Positions 1 to 5,266 of a stretch of 6,179 bases of DNA are shown in pieces (the stretch's first letter is position 1; each line of letters begins with the position of its first letter). Below the pieces are notes generated by a model. That model was not told the DNA's origin. It ran no database searches and saw nothing but the letters and a program-made list of their open reading frames with translations. The position numbers and the translations under genes are program-made. This stretch comes from F1-20-MAGs119 sp964556145 (GTDB lineage: Bacteria; Actinomycetota; Acidimicrobiia; Acidimicrobiales; Ilumatobacteraceae), in assembly GCA_964556145.1 (NCBI GenBank), contig CAZKVD010000095.1, forward strand, positions 1-6,179, given 5' to 3'.

Positions 1-514
1 GAAAGTAGTCGCGCGTGGCGCCGGTGACTTGGGCAAGTTCCATCACCGGTGCGCTCGGCATTCCCGCAAGTGGTGCGGGTGTGTCGTAGTAACGGAACTT
101 CGCGTTGTCGCCGATCTGTGCCTTGGTGACGAGTTGCCAGCCGAGTTGTGTGGTGACTTGTTCGTGTGCGGCTTCGATGTCGTCGGGCCAGAAGGCGATG
201 TGGTGAAGGCCACCCTCGCCGTTGGTTGCGGCCATGAATTCGTTGTAGGTGGTTGGTGAGTCGTCGTGCTGTTCGATGATCTCGACCTGGATGGCCCCCA
301 TGTGGGCAACTGCGAACGAGAAGTCGATGGCGCTTGGTTGTCCGCGGTGTTCGACGTTGATCACCGGTGGGTGTTCGACGATGATCCACGGCCCGACGCC
401 GAGTGAGTTGATCCAGTGGTCAAGGTGCTTGTTGAACGTTCCCTTGGGCACCACCCAGGCCATCTGGCGTAGTTCGCCGAAGATCTGCATGGCAGTCGTT
501 GGACTGTTGGTCAT
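1..514 (-). CDS. VOC-family (glyoxalase/dioxygenase fold) protein, 3' end outside window
   Basis: 171 codons are visible from the ATG at 514-512; the gene runs off the left edge. The protein has two beta-alpha-beta-beta-beta halves of vicinal oxygen chelate type. The first begins near residue 15 (LRQMAWVVPK) and continues through HWINSLGVGPW; the second holds GGLHHIAFWPDD at 101-112. Candidate metal ligands are Gln17, where many relatives have His, Glu78, His104 or His105, and Glu159. VOC proteins include epimerases, lyases, isomerases and ring-cleaving dioxygenases; this sub-type, with LGVGP after the first strand, is common in actinobacterial catabolic clusters, but the substrate cannot be read from sequence. 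The ATG overlaps the stop of the upstream oxidoreductase (ATGA), and an AAAAGG Shine-Dalgarno lies 7 nt before it at 522-527, so the two are probably translationally coupled and work in one pathway. Family call firm, reaction unknown. Confidence 0.88.
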   Translation of the reverse strand, partial: MTNSPTTAMQIFGELRQMAWVVPKGTFNKHLDHWINSLGVGPWIIVEHPPVINVEHRGQPSAIDFSFAVAHMGAIQVEIIEQHDDSPTTYNEFMAATNGEGGLHHIAFWPDDIEAAHEQVTTQLGWQLVTKAQIGDNAKFRYYDTPAPLAGMPSAPVMELAQVTGATRDYF

Positions 515-1740
515 TGGTTGGCCTTTTCGAAGTGGGCAAGGGCGTCGGCCTTCGATGTGTGCGTGGCGAGCAATGCGCGTGCGGGCATGACGGCCTTGGG
601 CATCGACACACCGAGGACAGCGGTCAGACGGTCGTTGGCGAAGTAGGCAGCAGCGAACTTTCCCTCGTCGGGATTGCCCGCCACGATGCGCACGTCGTCT
701 GCATTGGTGCCCCGGCCCAGGAACTGGATGCGCGATGTGAACTGGTCGCTCCAGAAAAACGGCACCGCCGCGTACGGGCTGAGCGGTTGGTTGTTCAGAT
801 GGGCAATTGCGTTGGTTGCTGCATGTGCGCCTTGTTCGGCGGCGGTCGTCCAGTGTTCGACGCGCATCGTGGGTTCGACGTCGGCGAAGAGTGCGTTGGG
901 CCAACGCGTCACGTCGCCGGCTGCGAACACGCCCGGTGCGCACTGCAGGTTTTCGTCGCAGACAATTCCGTCGTTGATGTTCAGGCCACTGTTTGCCAGC
1001 CAGTCGGTTGCCGGTGCAACACCGATGCCGACAAGAACGATGTCGGCATCGACCACTTCGGTTTCGCCGTGTTCGTTGGTGATGCACACGCCGCTGACGT
1101 GCGGGCCGCCGAGAATTTCCTCGACGCGCACGTTGCAGCGAATGTTGACACCGTTCTCATGGTGAACACGCGCAACGGTGCGGCCCATGGTTTCGCCGAG
1201 GCCGCGGATGAGCGGGGCCGGCAAACCCTCGAGCACGGTGACGTCGCAACCCTTGGCTTTCGCCGTGGCCGCTGCTTCGAGGCCGATGAAGCCCGCGCCG
1301 ATGACGACGAACTTTTTGTCGGGCGCAAGGTCGTCACGCAGTGCTTCGGCGTCGCCGATGGTGCGCAGCGTGTGGATTCCGGTGTAATCGGGCTGATTCG
1401 GCAGGCGACGCACGGTGCCGCCCGTGGCAATGATGCAGGCGTCGAAGGTGAAGTTGCCCGCACTGGTGCTGAGGGTTTTGTTTGCCGTGTCGAGAGCGGT
1501 TGCTGTGACGCCAAAGCGCCAGTCGACGTTGAGAGCGTCAACTTCTTCGGGTTTCCGCAGTGAAATTCGGTGGGCATCCCATTCGCCGGCAAGGAATTTC
1601 TTCGACAGTGGCGGTCGGTCGTAGAGACCGCGTGTTTCGTTGCCAATCGCGGTGATGGTGCCCTGGAATCCGTTGCTGCGCAGTGATTCAGCGGCCCGCA
1701 GGCCGGCCAATGAAGCACCGACAATCAGAACGTGTGACAC
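511..1740 (-). CDS. FAD-dependent NAD(P)H oxidoreductase, ferredoxin/rubredoxin reductase type
   Basis: 409 aa with the GTG at 1740 as start. The family moves electrons from NAD(P)H through FAD to a ferredoxin or rubredoxin that feeds an oxygenase or P450. Visible in order: FAD-binding GASLAG at 8-13 right after the N-terminal beta strand; YDRPPLSK at 40-47, typical of this reductase family; ATGG at 105-108; the NAD-binding GAGFIG at 148-153, followed by Glu171 at the end of the next strand, which favours NADH over NADPH; GIGVAP at 238-243; the second FAD motif GVFAAGDV at 270-277; then VEHWTTAAEQG and a C-terminal reductase domain to the end. Length is normal for the family. An upstream in-frame start at 1797 would add 19 residues unlike the family and take up almost all of the promoter spacer, so I reject it. 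No ferredoxin or P450 gene is visible nearby, so the electron acceptor is unknown. First gene of an operon with the VOC protein. Confidence 0.92.
   Translation of the reverse strand: MSHVLIVGASLAGLRAAESLRSNGFQGTITAIGNETRGLYDRPPLSKKFLAGEWDAHRISLRKPEEVDALNVDWRFGVTATALDTANKTLSTSAGNFTFDACIIATGGTVRRLPNQPDYTGIHTLRTIGDAEALRDDLAPDKKFVVIGAGFIGLEAAATAKAKGCDVTVLEGLPAPLIRGLGETMGRTVARVHHENGVNIRCNVRVEEILGGPHVSGVCITNEHGETEVVDADIVLVGIGVAPATDWLANSGLNINDGIVCDENLQCAPGVFAAGDVTRWPNALFADVEPTMRVEHWTTAAEQGAHAATNAIAHLNNQPLSPYAAVPFFWSDQFTSRIQFLGRGTNADDVRIVAGNPDEGKFAAAYFANDRLTAVLGVSMPKAVMPARALLATHTSKADALAHFEKANQ
522..527 (-). promoter_or_regulatory. Shine-Dalgarno of the VOC gene
   Basis: AAAAGG on the minus strand, 7 nt before the ATG at 514 and inside the last codons of the upstream oxidoreductase. 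Together with the ATGA overlap it fixes the VOC start. Confidence 0.6.
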
Positions 1741-1747
1741 GACAAAC

Positions 1748-1753
1748 ACAATA
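1748..1753 (-). promoter_or_regulatory. putative -10 box for a leaderless oxidoreductase transcript
   Basis: TATTGT (TANNNT type) on the minus strand ends 7 nt before the GTG at 1740. This is the spacing expected if transcription begins at the start codon itself. No Shine-Dalgarno is visible before that GTG, which fits a leaderless mRNA. No convincing -35 box is seen. Confidence 0.45.
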
Positions 1754-1798
1754 CGGCGCGAGATGCCCGCACCATGACGCCACAGCGGGTGTTGCACC

Positions 1799-1804
1799 TA
1801 GAGT
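1799..1804 (+). promoter_or_regulatory. putative -10 box for a leaderless first TetR transcript
   Basis: TAGAGT (TANNNT type) ends 6 nt before the GTG at 1811, so transcription would begin at or next to the start codon. No Shine-Dalgarno is seen. A weak -35-like ATGACG at 1774-1779 is 19 bp upstream, longer than the ideal spacing. Confidence 0.42.
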
Positions 1805-1810
1805 TGAGCC

Positions 1811-2455
1811 GTGCCCAATCGCGCTGCGCCCCTTGATGAAATGTCCGAGGCCGGGCGTTCGATCCTTACGGCGGCGCGCGACATCATCGAAGAGTCGGGG
1901 CCGAACAGCCTGCGCGTGTCCGACGTTGCCGAGCGCGCAGGTGTGGCAGTGGGTTTGTTGTACCACTACTTCGACGACCGCGATGACCTGATCGATGCGG
2001 TGCGTGAAGCCCAGTTCCTTGCCCGTATCGAAGCCGACATCGCCGACTTGGCACGCAAGGTGGGCCCGAACGAACTCGACACCACCGCAGTGTTGAAGGT
2101 GATCATCGACGACTTCTCCGACCCGCGCAGCAAGAAGCGCCGCGATTTTCGTCTCGACCGCATGGAGGCCCTGGCCGCCGCGCGCTACAACCCCGAGCTC
2201 ACCAAGCGTTTGGTCGAGGCGCAAAAACGTTTGTCGGCCAGCATCCGAAAGACAATCGAAAACGCCAAAGCCGACGGCATCGTTGCGCCCGAGGTCGACG
2301 CGCACGCGCTTGCGTTCTTCCTCGAAGTGTTGCCACTGGGTACCGGGTTGGCCACTGTGTATGCCGACATGCCCAGCCAAGAGGCTTGGCGCGAGTTGTT
2401 GCTGCGGATGCTTGCGTCGTTGATTCCCGACAAGCCGACACCAAAGAAGAAGTAG
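1811..2455 (+). CDS. TetR/AcrR-family transcriptional regulator (first of tandem pair)
   Basis: 214 aa, a typical length for TetR regulators, which are dimeric repressors with an N-terminal helix-turn-helix and a C-terminal ligand pocket. The DNA-binding domain covers about residues 15-60: the first helix includes ILTAARDIIEESG, and the HTH reads RVSDVAERAGVAVGLLYHYF followed by DDRDDL, a classic TetR signature. The rest is helical with no recognisable ligand class. Start choice: GTG at 1811 sits just after a TANNNT box, giving a leaderless start; ATG at 1841 (residue 11) is an in-frame alternative without a good ribosome site. The gene is divergent from the oxidoreductase-VOC operon, so it probably represses that operon and itself. 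It is strikingly similar to the next gene, at about half of aligned positions including the HTH. Ligand and direct targets are inferences. Confidence 0.9.
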   Translation: MPNRAAPLDEMSEAGRSILTAARDIIEESGPNSLRVSDVAERAGVAVGLLYHYFDDRDDLIDAVREAQFLARIEADIADLARKVGPNELDTTAVLKVIIDDFSDPRSKKRRDFRLDRMEALAAARYNPELTKRLVEAQKRLSASIRKTIENAKADGIVAPEVDAHALAFFLEVLPLGTGLATVYADMPSQEAWRELLLRMLASLIPDKPTPKKK

Positions 2456-2465
2456 GTGCTGGGCG

Positions 2466-3083
2466 GTGGCTACTGCACATGACACCGAAGCGCTGATTCT
2501 TCGGGAGGCACGCAAAATGCTCGAGGAATCGGGCGAGTCAGCGTTCCGAGTCACCGAGTTGGCACGTCGCTGCGACGTCGCCGTCAGCCTGCTGTACCAC
2601 TACTTCCGCGACCGCGATGGCCTGTTGGCCGCCGCGCGTCAGGCGCAGTTCGTTGCGCGCATCGACGAAGACGTGGCGAAGATGAGCCGCGTGGTCACCG
2701 ACGATCACAGCCTGGCCGACGTGTTGAGCATGATCATCGACGACTTCTGCGACCCACGCAACGAAGAACGCCGCCTACTACGTCTCGATCGCATGGAGGT
2801 GTTGGCTGCCACGCGCCATGACCCGGCGCTGCGTGACCGGCTGACCCGCGCGCAGGCCGAATTGTCGGCGGCCATCTGCGACGCGGTCGACAAAGCCAAG
2901 GCCGACGGCATGCTCGACCCGCGGGTCGACACCAAGGCGTTTTCATTTCTGCTCGAGGTCATTCCGCTCGGCACCGGCCTGTCCGAGGTGTACGGGTCGC
3001 AGCTGCCCGACGACGACAAGTGGAAAGAGCTGCTGTTGCGGATCTTGGTGGCCCTGATGCCACCGTCTGCCGACAAGCCTTGA
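2466..3083 (+). CDS. TetR/AcrR-family transcriptional regulator (second of tandem pair)
   Basis: 205 aa, starting at GTG 2466, 10 bp after the stop of the first TetR gene and in the same direction, so the two are almost certainly co-transcribed. The HTH region reads RVTELARRCDVAVSLLYHYF then RDRDGL. The recognition helix differs from the upstream paralogue by Gly to Ser, suggesting related operators. The C-terminal part keeps the same landmarks: IIDDF.DPR, RLDRMEVLAA, KADGM, LLEV.PLGTGL..VY and the final ELLLRIL. This points to gene duplication and possibly a similar ligand or a heterodimer. Only a weak AGG at 2454-2456 precedes the start, so translational coupling to the upstream gene is plausible. 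The stop codon lies inside the -35 box of the next gene's promoter. Targets may include the divergent oxidoreductase operon, the downstream exported-protein gene, or both. Confidence 0.9.
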   Translation: MATAHDTEALILREARKMLEESGESAFRVTELARRCDVAVSLLYHYFRDRDGLLAAARQAQFVARIDEDVAKMSRVVTDDHSLADVLSMIIDDFCDPRNEERRLLRLDRMEVLAATRHDPALRDRLTRAQAELSAAICDAVDKAKADGMLDPRVDTKAFSFLLEVIPLGTGLSEVYGSQLPDDDKWKELLLRILVALMPPSADKP

Positions 3084-3108
3084 CCCCGTCGCAGTGCGTC
3101 GGTAGCGT
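3080..3108 (+). promoter_or_regulatory. sigma70-type promoter of the exported-protein gene
   Basis: TTGACC at 3080-3085 (5 of 6 bases of the -35 consensus), a 17-bp spacer, then TAGCGT at 3103-3108 (TANNNT -10 type). Predicted transcription start is about 3115, giving a leader of roughly 43 nt. The -35 box overlaps the TGA stop of the second TetR gene. Confidence 0.6.
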
Positions 3109-3110
3109 GT

Positions 3111-3139
3111 CTTGAAACTTTTACAGGAAAGTTTTCAAG
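3111..3139 (+). repeat. imperfect inverted repeat over the predicted transcription start (operator or leader hairpin)
   Basis: Left arm CTTGAAACTTT (3111-3121) pairs with right arm AAAGTTTTCAAG (3128-3139), with a single unpaired T in the right arm and a 6-nt loop. The AT-rich arms stand out from the GC-rich surroundings. Position just after the -10 box fits a repressor operator that blocks initiation. A leader hairpin, or a weak terminator of the TetR pair (TTTT follows at 3144-3147), are alternatives. Confidence 0.65.
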
Positions 3140-3147
3140 GCTCTTTT

Positions 3148-3154
3148 GGAGGGG
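3148..3154 (+). promoter_or_regulatory. strong Shine-Dalgarno of the exported-protein gene
   Basis: GGAGGGG, with GGAGG 5 nt before ATG 3158. It fixes the start at that ATG and rules out the in-frame TTG at 3146, which lies upstream of the ribosome site. Confidence 0.85.
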
Positions 3155-3157
3155 CTC

Positions 3158-4918
3158 ATGACACTTCGGCGTCGTCTTTTCGTAGCGGTTGCCGCCCTTG
3201 GCGTGGCGGTTATCGGCATTTCCTCAGCATCGGGTGCCGGTGCGGCCGGCGCCACCAGCGTGTCGGGCTCACTTGGTGCCACCGGTGCAGGCTGGAAGGT
3301 GATGTTGGTGTCGCCCCGCGGCAAGGCAACGGTCGCGCTGGCCGACTCGTCGGGGTCGTTCACCATTCCGTCGTCGCGCACCACCGGCAAGCGTTCGACC
3401 CTGCACCTCGTTGAACCAAACGGTCAGTACTTCGGCCCCGTCGTGCTCGCAAAGGAAAAGGTCGGCAGCAAGTGGTGCGCCAAGACGCAGCTGTCGGGCG
3501 TGAATACAAACCTGGGTGCGGTCAGTGTCGATGCGGCCGGTGGCTTTGCTGCGCCGGCCAAATGGACGACCGTGAAAACGACGCAGTTCATGCGCAACGG
3601 TGTGTTGGCTGACGCAAAGGGTCGCCCGCTGGGTGCGGGCCGCGCGGGTATCGGCAAGATGTCGGCCGCACAGAAAAGGGCCTGCGTCGCAGCGAAGGTC
3701 GGCGCGAAGTCCGTCGATGCATTCGACGGTGAGCCGTCGGCCGCCGAACAGCCCGGCGCCGACCTCGACGCCGACGGTTTGGTTAATGCACTCGACGCCG
3801 ACGACGACGGTGACACCACGATCGACGCCGTCGATCAAACCACCACGGCATCGGCAGCGATGAACCCATGGGTGCAGGTGCGCACGCGCAACAACGCTTT
3901 CAACGCCGCCGTGACACCGACCCTCAGCCAGGCCGACATCAATTCGGTGCTCGGCACATTGAACGGCTCGCAGTCGAACTTCACGATCGTGTTCTTCGTG
4001 GAGAACCCGCTGTTGGTCGGCTCGTACGAGCGCGAGGCCGTGAAGAACTCGGTGGCATGGGCATACGTTGACTGCGGTGCGTTGGTGTACTGCGGCGGTT
4101 CGGCACCGACTGCATACGCCGACCGTGCAAACAATCCGACGCAGCTGGCCGCGAACTGGAACACCTACTCGGGTGGCCTGATTGTCGAACGCGGTTCCAC
4201 CACCGACGCATCGATCACGGCAACCGGTGTGAACCCCGATGGGACGAAGGGCAACGGCCTGACGGCGAACATTCGCAACAACAACCCGCAGATGGGCACC
4301 AACGTGTTCTGGGTTGCACAGATGTTCCCGAACCAGGGCGCAAACACGCTGGCAAACGTGAAGCCCGGCGACGTGTACACGCTGCGCTACGGCCTGACCG
4401 GCGGCGGTGAATCATCGGTGACGATGATGCTGAACCCGTATGCGCTCACCGTTCCGTCGATCAAGTCGATCAACGGTGCGCCCTACGTGGCGGGCACACC
4501 AATCAAGGCCGGCGACGGCAAGGTGACGATCGAGTTCTACCGCCCGCAGCGCCTTGCGGTCGACGGCGAAGACGGTTCGTTCCGCGACATCGCAGGCCTG
4601 CAGTACGGCCTGATCGTGTCACAGCAGAACGCGAACGATGCGGGCTGTGGCGGCGGCGCCTACAGCGATGCGGCCGGGTTCGACGTGACAACGAGCAACG
4701 ATCAGGGTGCGATGTTGACCCCGATTCGCGACAAGGCGACGACCGACGAAGTACCAGGCACGTCGACGCTGAAGTTCACCGTCGACCTGACCAAGTGCGC
4801 CCAGGCCAACTGGTCGTCGTTGCCCGCAACGTTCAGCGTGTCGTTGCTGGGTGCGGGCGAAACCCTGACGGGTGGTTACAACCGCGCAACGCTGGAAGGC
4901 ATCACGATTTCAAAGTGA
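3158..4918 (+). CDS. secreted protein with thrombospondin type 3-like calcium-binding motif, function unknown
   Basis: 586 aa. The N-terminus is a signal peptide: MTLRRR, a hydrophobic stretch from 7 to 21, then small residues with likely Ala-X-Ala cleavage near 29-32. Residues 33-100 look like a small beta-sandwich (SVSGSLG, then DSSGSFTIPS), reminiscent of carboxypeptidase-regulatory-like domains. Residues 202-219 form an acidic stretch with the Asp pattern DLDADG..N.LDADDDGD and further Asp at 223 and 226, as in calcium-binding thrombospondin type 3 repeats, here essentially a single unit acting as a linker. Residues from about 230 to 586 are Thr/Ser/Asn/Gly-rich and probably beta-structured, with no domain I recognise. 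Six cysteines follow the signal peptide (107, 176, 306, 312, 497, 547) and could form three disulfides. There is no LPXTG motif, lipobox or C-terminal membrane helix, so it is probably released or loosely attached. Single-gene unit with its own strong promoter and ribosome site. Confidence 0.85.
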   Translation: MTLRRRLFVAVAALGVAVIGISSASGAGAAGATSVSGSLGATGAGWKVMLVSPRGKATVALADSSGSFTIPSSRTTGKRSTLHLVEPNGQYFGPVVLAKEKVGSKWCAKTQLSGVNTNLGAVSVDAAGGFAAPAKWTTVKTTQFMRNGVLADAKGRPLGAGRAGIGKMSAAQKRACVAAKVGAKSVDAFDGEPSAAEQPGADLDADGLVNALDADDDGDTTIDAVDQTTTASAAMNPWVQVRTRNNAFNAAVTPTLSQADINSVLGTLNGSQSNFTIVFFVENPLLVGSYEREAVKNSVAWAYVDCGALVYCGGSAPTAYADRANNPTQLAANWNTYSGGLIVERGSTTDASITATGVNPDGTKGNGLTANIRNNNPQMGTNVFWVAQMFPNQGANTLANVKPGDVYTLRYGLTGGGESSVTMMLNPYALTVPSIKSINGAPYVAGTPIKAGDGKVTIEFYRPQRLAVDGEDGSFRDIAGLQYGLIVSQQNANDAGCGGGAYSDAAGFDVTTSNDQGAMLTPIRDKATTDEVPGTSTLKFTVDLTKCAQANWSSLPATFSVSLLGAGETLTGGYNRATLEGITISK

Positions 4919-5261
4919 GTCGGGCGACGAGTGCGGCGGGGTCACCGTCGCACTCGTCGAGTTCACCCGGTCCCAGAACCAGTTTCCACGTTCCTTCGCG
5001 TTCGGCGATAACCGCAGGCAAAGGTCCGGCGGCAGCAAGCTGTTCCGGGGTTGCCTCGTCGCGGTGCAGCAAAGTCCATTCGATACCGGCGCTGTTGCAC
5101 GTGGTGTCGAAGTCACGACGGCGGCCGGTCCAGCCATGCGTGATGTCGCACAGTGCGCAACTACCGCGGCCGAACAGCTTTTTTGCGACGTATGAAACTT
5201 CGCCGAGAATCGTGCCGTCGGCGTTGTAGATGCCAACGAAGTTGCGTCCGTTGTTCGACAC
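4902..5261 (-). CDS. small conserved-looking protein with CxxC-x3-H motif, function unknown
   Basis: 119 aa from GTG 5261, which lies 5 nt after the purU stop; an alternative GTG at 5297 would overlap purU by 31 bp and add 12 residues. The N-terminal half reads NFVGIYNADGTILGEVSYVAKKLFG and then CALCDITHG, with Cys35, Cys38 and His42; Cys55 and Cys104 are further on. I recall uncharacterised bacterial proteins with the same plan, a YNA..G start followed by C.LC..T.G, but no known function. The Cys/His set could bind a metal or act as a thiol pair; it is not a CxxCH haem site. No signal peptide or membrane segment is seen, so it is probably cytoplasmic. It is co-directional with purU and likely in the same transcript. 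Its last 17 bp overlap the end of the convergent exported-protein gene. Coding status is supported by the tight spacing and the recognisable pattern. Confidence 0.75.
   Translation of the reverse strand: MSNNGRNFVGIYNADGTILGEVSYVAKKLFGRGSCALCDITHGWTGRRRDFDTTCNSAGIEWTLLHRDEATPEQLAAAGPLPAVIAEREGTWKLVLGPGELDECDGDPAALVARLTLKS
4925..4959 (+). terminator. terminator-like hairpin after the exported-protein gene
   Basis: A perfect 11-bp inverted repeat: CGACGAGTGCG (4925-4935) against CGCACTCGTCG (4949-4959), with a 13-nt loop that itself holds GGT-C-ACC. It starts 6 nt after the stop at 4918. There is no T tract, which is common for GC-rich actinobacterial terminators but leaves the assignment open. 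It lies wholly inside the 3' coding end of the opposing gene. Confidence 0.5.
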
Positions 5262-5266
5262 GGCGT

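Larger units (their letters stand above)
1741..1810. promoter_or_regulatory. divergent promoter/operator region between the oxidoreductase and TetR operons
   Basis: This 70-bp spacer separates two outward-facing GTG starts and is the expected place for TetR-type autoregulation. It holds a -10-like box for each direction. Short dyads that could be operator parts are GGTG-TTG-CACC at 1788-1798, directly before the rightward -10 box; CCCGC at 1766-1770 facing GCGGG at 1785-1789; and CGTGT-G-ACACG at 1731-1741, which lies over the oxidoreductase start codon. None is long enough to be called an operator from sequence alone. Confidence 0.55.

Noticed and set aside
499..1563. 354-aa plus-strand open frame opposite the oxidoreductase
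   Set aside because: It is antisense to a gene with clear FAD and NAD motifs. Its translation is a Cys/His/Arg-rich mix without domain pattern, as GC-rich coding DNA gives in the opposite strand.
1741..1797. N-terminal extension of the oxidoreductase to 1797
   Set aside because: The extra 19 residues precede the FAD-binding strand that normally starts within the first few residues, and they would fill the promoter spacer.
1688..2554. 288-aa minus-strand open frame spanning the divergent spacer and the first TetR gene
   Set aside because: The plus strand carries an unmistakable TetR there. The minus translation has no recognisable motif and runs across the promoter region.
3146..3157. TTG start at 3146 for the exported protein
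   Set aside because: The GGAGG ribosome site at 3148-3152 would lie inside the coding region; ATG 3158 is ideally spaced and begins a normal signal peptide.
3269..3838. 189-aa minus-strand open frame inside the exported-protein gene
   Set aside because: It is a shadow of a gene with a signal peptide, strong ribosome site and TSP3 motif; no ribosome site or family pattern of its own.
5147..5170. CALCDITHG as a c-type haem site
   Set aside because: The His is three residues after the second Cys rather than adjacent (CxxCH is needed), and the protein has no export signal.
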